NCBI RefSeq assembly: GCF_900112135.1
Contig: NZ_FOLC01000001.1
Coordinates: 434,001-498,000, forward strand
Direction of reading: 5' to 3'
From: Collimonas sp. OK412
Lineage (GTDB): Bacteria > Pseudomonadota > Gammaproteobacteria > Burkholderiales > Burkholderiaceae_D
Length of the DNA: 64,000 bases
Position numbers and translations under genes: made by a program. The notes under the pieces are model-generated. The model saw only the letters and a program-made list of their open reading frames with translations, was not told where the DNA came from and did not search any database. Each line of letters begins with the position of its first letter. Position 1 is the first letter of the stretch. Below are positions 55,523 to 64,000 of this stretch, piece by piece.

Positions 55523-56794
55523 ATGAGCAAAGAAACAAGCAAGGCAAAACCACTGGACGGCATCCGCATCATCGACTTCACGCACGTGCAGGCCGGTCCT
55601 GCATGCACGCAATTGCTGGCATGGTTCGGCGCCGACGTGATCAAGGTCGAACGTCCGGGTTCCGGCGACGTGACCCGTTCGCAGCTGCGCGATATCCCTG
55701 ACGTCGATGCCCTGTACTTCACCATGTTGAACAGCAATAAACGTTCGCTCACGCTCGACACCAAAAAGCCTGAAGGCAAGCTGGTGCTGGAAAAGCTGAT
55801 CAAGGAATCCGACGTGCTGGTCGAAAATTTCGGACCGGGCGCGCTGGACCGCATGGGTTTTTCCTGGGAACGCATCAACGAACTGAATCCGAAGATGATC
55901 GTGGCTTCGGTCAAAGGCTTCAGCGACGGCCACCATTACGATGACTTGAAAGTCTATGAAAACGTCGCCCAGTGCGCCGGCGGCGCGGCTTCCACCACCG
56001 GCTTCTGGGACGGCCCGCCAACCGTCAGCGCTGCCGCCCTGGGCGACAGCAACACCGGCATGCACCTGGCGATCGGCATCCTGACCGCACTGATCGGCCG
56101 CGACAAGACCGGCAAGGGACAGCGCGTTGCCGTGTCGATGCAAGACAGCGTGCTGAACCTGTGCCGCGTCAAGCTGCGCGACCAGCAGCGCCTGGACAAG
56201 CTGGGCTACCTGGAAGAGTATCCGCAATACCCGCACGGCACATTCAGCGATGTGGTGCCGCGCGGCGGCAATGCCGGCGGCGGCGGCCAGCCGGGCTGGG
56301 TGCTCAAGTGCAAGGGCTGGGAAAACGATCCGAACGCATACATTTATTTCACCATCCAGGGCCATGCCTGGGCGCCAATCTGCAAGGCGATCGGCAAGGA
56401 TGAATGGATCGAAGATCCGGCTTACAACACGCCGAAGGCGCGCCAGCCGCACATCACCGAAATTTTCGACACCATAGAAGTGTGGCTGAAGGACAAGACC
56501 AAGTTCGAAGCGGTCGACATCCTGCGCAAGTTCGACATTCCTTGCGCACCGGTGCTGACCATGAAAGAGCTGGCCAACGATCCGTCGCTGCGCGCCAGCG
56601 GCACCATCACCGAAGTCGATCACAAGGAACGCGGCAAATACCTGACCGTCGGCAGTCCGATCAAGTTCTCCGACCTGACGCCGGAAATCACCGGTTCGCC
56701 GCTGCTGGGCGAGCATACCGACGAAGTGCTGGCGGACGTGCTGGGCTACAGCGCCGGACAGATTGCCGAGCTGCATAAAGCACAGGCAGTCTGA
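55523..56794 (+). CDS. frc: Formyl-CoA:oxalate CoA-transferase (class III), paralogue 1
   Basis: From the ATG at 55523 (AGGAGATTTGAA upstream) the protein has 423 residues. Close to Oxalobacter Frc: [13 protein letters not shown], catalytic Asp175 in ALGDSNTGM, and the GGGGQPGW glycine loop. The position of Frc Trp48 is Gln54 here, as in E. coli YfdW. It transfers CoA from formyl-CoA (or succinyl-CoA) to oxalate. It shares long identical stretches with the second frc gene. A terminator follows it. Confidence 0.9.
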   Translation: MSKETSKAKPLDGIRIIDFTHVQAGPACTQLLAWFGADVIKVERPGSGDVTRSQLRDIPDVDALYFTMLNSNKRSLTLDTKKPEGKLVLEKLIKESDVLVENFGPGALDRMGFSWERINELNPKMIVASVKGFSDGHHYDDLKVYENVAQCAGGAASTTGFWDGPPTVSAAALGDSNTGMHLAIGILTALIGRDKTGKGQRVAVSMQDSVLNLCRVKLRDQQRLDKLGYLEEYPQYPHGTFSDVVPRGGNAGGGGQPGWVLKCKGWENDPNAYIYFTIQGHAWAPICKAIGKDEWIEDPAYNTPKARQPHITEIFDTIEVWLKDKTKFEAVDILRKFDIPCAPVLTMKELANDPSLRASGTITEVDHKERGKYLTVGSPIKFSDLTPEITGSPLLGEHTDEVLADVLGYSAGQIAELHKAQAV

Positions 56795-56844
56795 GGATGG
56801 CAGCAGGCGAGTAATTGCCCCATGAGTCGTCCCCAGGACGGTTG

Positions 56845-56871
56845 ACGGCGTCCGCCCAGGACGCCGTTTTT
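56845..56871 (+). terminator. Rho-independent terminator after the first frc gene
   Basis: ACGGCGTCC (56845-56853) and GGACGCCGT (56859-56867) form a perfect 9-bp stem around GCCCA, followed by T residues. The PAS gene begins 30 bases on, so this may separate or attenuate transcription. Confidence 0.85.
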
Positions 56872-56900
56872 ACATGCGGGCCTCAACAAGGAGCAGGAAT

Positions 56901-57359
56901 ATGTCAACCGAACTTGATCTCAGGCAGCTGGTGGAAGCAGTCGGCGACGCCATCGTTATTTCTGACGCCAAGGGCGCCATCACTTTGTGGAATCCGGCGG
57001 CCGAGCGCATGTTCGGTTTCACCCAAGGCGAAGCGCTAGGGCAGTCGCTCGACCTGATTATTCCCGAACGCCAGCGCCAGCGGCACTGGGATGGTTATCA
57101 AAAGACCATGGATACCGGCATTACCCGCTACGGCAACGACGTGCTGCGGGTGCCGGCGGTGCACAAGGACGGCCATGCCCTGTCGATCGCGTTCACGGTG
57201 GCGCTGCTGCATACGGCGGATAACAAGGTGGCGGCGATCGTTGCCGTCATCCGCGATGAAAGCAGCCGCTTTGCCGAAGACCGCGCCTTGCGTAAACGGC
57301 TGGCGGAACTGGAAGCCAGGCTGACTGCCTTGACTACACAAGCAGCTGAATCCAGTTAA
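56901..57359 (+). CDS. Single-domain PAS protein inside the frc cluster
   Basis: From the ATG at 56901 (AAGGAGCAGG upstream) the protein has 152 residues. One PAS domain fills it (LVEAVGDAIVISDAKGAITL, WNPAAERMFGFTQGEALGQS, IVAVIRDESSRF), followed by a short helix. No output domain. It may be a sensory or regulatory subunit for the enzymes or regulator next to it. The AraC-type gene is 1.3 kb downstream. Confidence 0.82.
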   Translation: MSTELDLRQLVEAVGDAIVISDAKGAITLWNPAAERMFGFTQGEALGQSLDLIIPERQRQRHWDGYQKTMDTGITRYGNDVLRVPAVHKDGHALSIAFTVALLHTADNKVAAIVAVIRDESSRFAEDRALRKRLAELEARLTALTTQAAESS

Positions 57360-57425
57360 GATCGTGACAGAACCGGCTATAAGGTAAAAGCACGGTGAAA
57401 ATATAAATATAAACAGGAGATTTTC

Positions 57426-58673
57426 ATGAGCAAAGCACTGGATGGCGTGCGCATTCTAGATTTCACCCATGTCCAGTCAGGGCCGACCTGCACCCAGCTG
57501 CTGGCATGGTTCGGCGCCGATGTGATCAAGGTCGAACGAGCCGGCGAGGGCGACGCCACGCGCGGGCAGCTGCGCGACATTCCCGGGGTCGACAGCCTGT
57601 ATTTCACGATGCTGAACCATAACAAGCGCTCGATCACGCTGGACACCAAGAATCCCAAGGGCAAGGAAGTGCTGGAAACCTTGATCAAGGATTGCGACGT
57701 GCTGGTGGAGAATTTCGCGCCGGGCGCGCTGGACCGCATGGGGTTTACCTGGGAGCGCATCCAGGAACTGAATCCGCGCATGATCGTGGCTTCGGTCAAG
57801 GGTTTCGGTCCCGGCAAATACGAGGACTGCAAGGTCTATGAAAACGTCGCCCAGTGCGCCGGCGGCGCGGCTTCCACCACCGGCTTCGACGACGGTCCGC
57901 CGATGGTCACCGGCGCCCAGATCGGCGACAGCGGCACCGGCCTGCACCTGGCGCTGGGCATCGTCAGCGCGCTGTTCCAGCGCCACACTTCGGGCCGCGG
58001 CCAGAAGGTGCTGGCGCCGATGCAGGACGCCGTATTGAACCTGTGCCGCGTCAAGCTGCGCGACCAGCAGCGGCTGGAACGCACCGGCACCATGCACGAA
58101 TACCCGCAATACCCGGACAGCAAGTTCGGCGCAGCCGTGCCGCGCGCCGGCAATGCTTCCGGCGGCGGCCAGCCCGGCTCGATCCTGAAATGCAAGGGCT
58201 GGGAAACCGATCCGAACGCCTACATCTATTTCATCACCCAGGGCGCGGTCTGGCCGGCGGTCTGCAAGGTGATCGGCGAAGAGGGCTGGATCACCGACGA
58301 GGCTTACGCCACGCCGGCGGCGCGCCTGCTGCACCTGAAACCGATCTTTGCCCGCATCGAGCAATGGACCATGAGCAAGACCAAGTTCGAGGCCATGGAT
58401 ATCCTGAACCAGTACGACATTCCATGCGGACCTATCCTGTCGATGAAAGAAATCGCCGAAGACGAATCGCTGCGCCAGACCGGCACCATCGTCGAAATCG
58501 ACCACCCGACGCGCGGCAAATACCTGACGGTGGGAAATCCGATCAAGATGTCGGACAGCCCGACCGAAGTCACGCGTTCGCCTTTGCTGGGCGAGCATAC
58601 CGAAGAAGTGCTGGCGCAGCTCGGCTACGGCAAGGATTACATTGCCGCGCTGCGTGAAGAGAAGGTGATCTGA
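57426..58673 (+). CDS. frc: Formyl-CoA:oxalate CoA-transferase (class III), paralogue 2
   Basis: The 415-residue protein is clearly related to the first frc product, with catalytic Asp168 in QIGDSGTG, Gln48 where Oxalobacter Frc has Trp, and a glycine loop SGGGQPGS in place of GGGGQ. CAGGAGATTTTC precedes the ATG. The altered glycine loop and a shorter N-terminus may mean a different acyl acceptor. It is followed 18 bases later by an AraC-type regulator. Confidence 0.87.
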   Translation: MSKALDGVRILDFTHVQSGPTCTQLLAWFGADVIKVERAGEGDATRGQLRDIPGVDSLYFTMLNHNKRSITLDTKNPKGKEVLETLIKDCDVLVENFAPGALDRMGFTWERIQELNPRMIVASVKGFGPGKYEDCKVYENVAQCAGGAASTTGFDDGPPMVTGAQIGDSGTGLHLALGIVSALFQRHTSGRGQKVLAPMQDAVLNLCRVKLRDQQRLERTGTMHEYPQYPDSKFGAAVPRAGNASGGGQPGSILKCKGWETDPNAYIYFITQGAVWPAVCKVIGEEGWITDEAYATPAARLLHLKPIFARIEQWTMSKTKFEAMDILNQYDIPCGPILSMKEIAEDESLRQTGTIVEIDHPTRGKYLTVGNPIKMSDSPTEVTRSPLLGEHTEEVLAQLGYGKDYIAALREEKVI

Positions 58674-58691
58674 AAACCCCGGGCCGACGAC

Positions 58692-59459
58692 ATGACAGCA
58701 GGATCAGATTACCAGGCGCTGAACGCCGCCGATGCGTCGGTCGTGACCTCGGCCGCGGACTACCCGGACGGCCACGTCATCCCGCTGCATCGCCATTCCT
58801 GCGCCCAGCTGCTGTATGCGACCAAGGGCGTGATGACGGTCGATGCGGCGGCCGGGCGCTGGATGGTGCCGCCGGGCCGGGCGGTCTGGCTGCAGGCGCA
58901 TGTCGATCACCAGGTGCGCATGCATGGCGAGGTCGAGCTGCGCACGCTGCTGCTGGACGTCGCCGCTTCGCCGCATTTGCCAGCGCGCAGCTGTGTGCTG
59001 GATATCTCGCCCTTGCTGCGCGAACTGATCGCCGCCGCCCACGGCAATCCGGCCGCGCATGACGCCGACACACGCAACTGGCACATGCTGCAACTGCTGC
59101 TGCATGAGCTGGCGTCGGTAACCGTGCTGCCCCTTTATTTACCGTTGCCGCTGGCAGCGCGCCTGCGCAGCCTGTGCGAACTGCTGATGGCGACTCCCGG
59201 CAAGCAGGTAACAATCGAAACCTGGGCCGGCCAGCTTGGCATCTCCACCAGCACCTTGCACCGCCTGTTCCTGCGCCAGACCGGCATGCGTTTCGGCCAC
59301 TGGCGCCAGCAAGCCAGGCTGCTGCAGGCCATGGAACAGCTGGCGCGCGGCGGCAAGGTCGCTGCCGCCGCGCAAGACCAGGGCTACAGCAGCCAGAGCG
59401 CATTCAGCGCCATGTTCAAGAAACATTTCGGCAGCACGCCTACCGCGTTTTACCGCTAG
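58692..59459 (+). CDS. AraC-family regulator with cupin sensor domain
   Basis: The 255-residue protein has an N-terminal cupin-like domain (HVIPLHRHSCAQLLYATKGV, WMVPPGRAVWLQAHVDHQV) and a C-terminal AraC helix-turn-helix (TIETWAGQLGISTSTLHRLF, GYSSQSAFSAMFKKHFG). It lies directly after the second frc gene and probably senses a carboxylate or CoA-linked ligand to control the cluster, although the ligand is unknown. Confidence 0.87.
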   Translation: MTAGSDYQALNAADASVVTSAADYPDGHVIPLHRHSCAQLLYATKGVMTVDAAAGRWMVPPGRAVWLQAHVDHQVRMHGEVELRTLLLDVAASPHLPARSCVLDISPLLRELIAAAHGNPAAHDADTRNWHMLQLLLHELASVTVLPLYLPLPLAARLRSLCELLMATPGKQVTIETWAGQLGISTSTLHRLFLRQTGMRFGHWRQQARLLQAMEQLARGGKVAAAAQDQGYSSQSAFSAMFKKHFGSTPTAFYR

Positions 59460-59654
59460 CCGGCTGTTGCCTTCGGCCGGTTTCCCGCCATTTTCTCTCC
59501 TGCCGCCGATAATTCCCGCAGAATCAAGGCCTTAGCTCTTCCTGGCCGATTCCCCTCCATGCCCCGCTGTCGAATCGAACTGGTTGGCGGTATCATGCAG
59601 TGCGTTTCGGTCGTAAAATTCGAAATATCATGGTTTTTTATAAAGGAGATGGGC

Positions 59655-60035
59655 ATGGGTCAGGAAAAATATACGGTTGAGCATGAGTGGTTGCGTGTCG
59701 GGGATGACGGCCTGGTGACGGTCGGCATTACTGCCTACGCGCAAGACCATCTGGGCGACCTGGTTTTTGTACAGCTGCCGGAAGTCGGCGCCGCTATCGC
59801 CAAAGGCGAAGAAGCCGCGGTGATCGAATCGGTCAAGGCTGCCAGTGAAATCAATATGCCGGTTGCCGGCACGGTGGTCGAAATCAACGACGCGCTGGCG
59901 AACGCACCCGAAAAGGTGAACGAAGATCCGCTGGGCGAAGGCTGGTTCTTCAAGATGAAAATAGACGATGCGGCCGAGTTGAACAGTCTGATGGACAAAG
60001 CAGCTTATGACGACATGATCAAAGGCCTGGCTTAA
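59655..60035 (+). CDS. gcvH: Glycine cleavage system H protein
   Basis: AAAGGAG is spaced six bases from the ATG at 59655, so I choose this start over the upstream in-frame ATG at 59649, which is too close. The 126-residue protein carries the lipoyl-lysine motif ESVKAASEINMP (Lys61). H protein shuttles the aminomethyl group between P and T. Confidence 0.95.
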   Translation: MGQEKYTVEHEWLRVGDDGLVTVGITAYAQDHLGDLVFVQLPEVGAAIAKGEEAAVIESVKAASEINMPVAGTVVEINDALANAPEKVNEDPLGEGWFFKMKIDDAAELNSLMDKAAYDDMIKGLA

Positions 60036-60089
60036 AGGCCTGGCTTAACTAAGCGCAACTCTACTGTTCATTAAATGAAGGAAGCACCC

Positions 60090-62954
<2,865 letters not shown>

Positions 62955-63034
62955 GGCCAAGACGGGCGCCGCATGCGGTACGTGCGGCGCCCGCCGCGAC
63001 GATCCGACCAGGCTTTTGATAAAGGACATTTCAC

Positions 63035-64000
63035 ATGAGTGACACCACCAGCGCCGCAGCAGCGGCGCGCACCCCGTTATACCAGCTGCACCTGGAGCTC
63101 GGCGCCAAGATGGTGCCGTTTGCAGGCTATGACATGCCGCTGCAATATCCGACCGGCATTCTCAAGGAACACAACCACACCCGCAGCCAGGCCGGCCTGT
63201 TCGACGTTTCGCACATGGGCCAGCTGCGCCTGAGCGGCGCCGGCGCCGCCGCGGCGCTGGAATCGCTGGTGCCGGTCGATATCGTCGACCTGCCGGTGAA
63301 CCGCCAGCGTTACGCGCTGTTCACCAATCCGCAAGGCGGCATCCTGGACGACCTGATGGTCGCCAATGCCGGCGACCACCTGTTCCTGGTAGTCAACGCA
63401 GCCTGCAAGCAGCAAGACACCGAGCACTTGCGCAAGCAGCTTTCCGGCCATTGCCAGATCGAAGAATTGAGCGACCGTTCCCTGCTCGCCTTGCAAGGAC
63501 CGGCCGCCGCCGCGGTCATGGCGCGCCTGGCCCCGGACACGGCGCAGATGGTGTTCATGCAGACCGCCAAAGTCACGCTGGCCGGCAGCGAATGCTTCGT
63601 CAGCCGTTCCGGCTACACCGGCGAAGACGGTTTTGAAATTTCGGTGCCGAACGCCGGCGCCGAAACCCTGGCGCGGCTGCTGCTGGCGCAGCCTGAGGTA
63701 GCGCCTATCGGCCTCGGTGCGCGCGATTCGCTGCGGCTGGAAGCCGGGCTGTGCCTGTACGGCCATGACATGGACGGCAGCACCACGCCGGTCGAAGCCA
63801 GTCTGGGCTGGGCCTTGTCGAAGGCGCGCCGCGCCGGCGGCGCCCGTGCCGGCGGTTATCCGGGCGCGGAACTGATCCAGCGCCAGCTGGAGCAGGGTGT
63901 CGGCCGCAAGCGGGTCGGCCTGCTGCTCAAGGATCGCATGCCGGCGCGCGAAGGCGCCGAGCTGGTCGACGCCGACGGCAAGCCGGTCGGCAAGATCACC
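63035..64000 (+). CDS. gcvT: Aminomethyltransferase, T protein (3' end outside window)
   Basis: The frame from the ATG at 63035 (AAAGGACATTTCAC upstream) is open to the window edge, 322 codons. It shows GcvT features: GAKMVPFAGYDMPLQYPTG, FDVSHMGQLRL, RSGYTGEDGFE and the RDSLRLEAGLCLYGHDMD segment. T protein transfers the methylene to tetrahydrofolate. The rest of the gene continues beyond 64000. Confidence 0.94.
   Translation, partial: MSDTTSAAAAARTPLYQLHLELGAKMVPFAGYDMPLQYPTGILKEHNHTRSQAGLFDVSHMGQLRLSGAGAAAALESLVPVDIVDLPVNRQRYALFTNPQGGILDDLMVANAGDHLFLVVNAACKQQDTEHLRKQLSGHCQIEELSDRSLLALQGPAAAAVMARLAPDTAQMVFMQTAKVTLAGSECFVSRSGYTGEDGFEISVPNAGAETLARLLLAQPEVAPIGLGARDSLRLEAGLCLYGHDMDGSTTPVEASLGWALSKARRAGGARAGGYPGAELIQRQLEQGVGRKRVGLLLKDRMPAREGAELVDADGKPVGKIT

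Noticed and set aside
59460-59654. Glycine riboswitch before gcvH
   Set aside because: I looked for the conserved aptamer core and its repeat and did not see them; only a poor GC hairpin follows the AraC stop.

Overview
The window is a gene-dense, GC-rich chromosomal segment of a betaproteobacterium. Its gene content points to Burkholderiales, most likely Oxalobacteraceae and possibly Collimonas: a SolR-like LuxR/LuxI pair, a GDH-180-type NAD-glutamate dehydrogenase, tandem formyl-CoA transferases and a Wza/Wzb/Wzc exopolysaccharide locus. The genus is inference from gene content only. I saw no rRNA, tRNA, CRISPR array, insertion sequence or prophage.

Layout. 1-9.5 kb: the 5' part of a Pls/PosA-type NRPS-like membrane protein, a PAS-GGDEF-EAL c-di-GMP protein, a YcaQ-type DNA glycosylase, a Dyp peroxidase and a hipBA toxin-antitoxin pair with a half-site array upstream. 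9.7-12.5 kb: tauABC sulfonate importer without tauD, closed by a strong terminator. 12.4-17.2 kb: an SDR with a divergent AraC regulator, an LtrA-family membrane protein, then luxR and luxI separated by a terminator and a lux box. 17.4-24 kb: housekeeping and accessory genes (dbpA, gloA2, two-gene chromate transporter, tam, LysR regulator, secretory-lipase-like lipoprotein). 24-29.3 kb: an MlaE/MlaD/lipoprotein operon lacking an ATPase gene, DUF4019 and small proteins, a transglutaminase-like/TPR lipoprotein and a CBS protein.

29.6-46 kb is the most system-like part. A membrane histidine kinase, a stand-alone receiver and an Hpt protein form one operon. An HTH-receiver fusion lies nearby on the other strand, preceded by three 12-bp tandem repeats. 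Next comes an exopolysaccharide operon: wza, wzb, wzc, flippase, pyruvyltransferase, polymerase-like protein, one GT4 glycosyltransferase and a secreted glycoside hydrolase. It faces galU and the priming sugar-phosphate transferase on the opposite strand. Together these could make and control a simple, pyruvylated polymer.

46.5-64 kb is metabolic: an iron-containing alcohol dehydrogenase, the giant glutamate dehydrogenase, a crotonase with altered catalytic residues, a ThDP enzyme of acetolactate-synthase type linked to two formyl-CoA transferase paralogues with a small PAS protein between them, an AraC regulator, and gcvH-gcvP-gcvT (gcvT cut by the window end). The ThDP/Frc cluster resembles an oxalate-degradation module, but its decarboxylase is not a canonical oxalyl-CoA decarboxylase.
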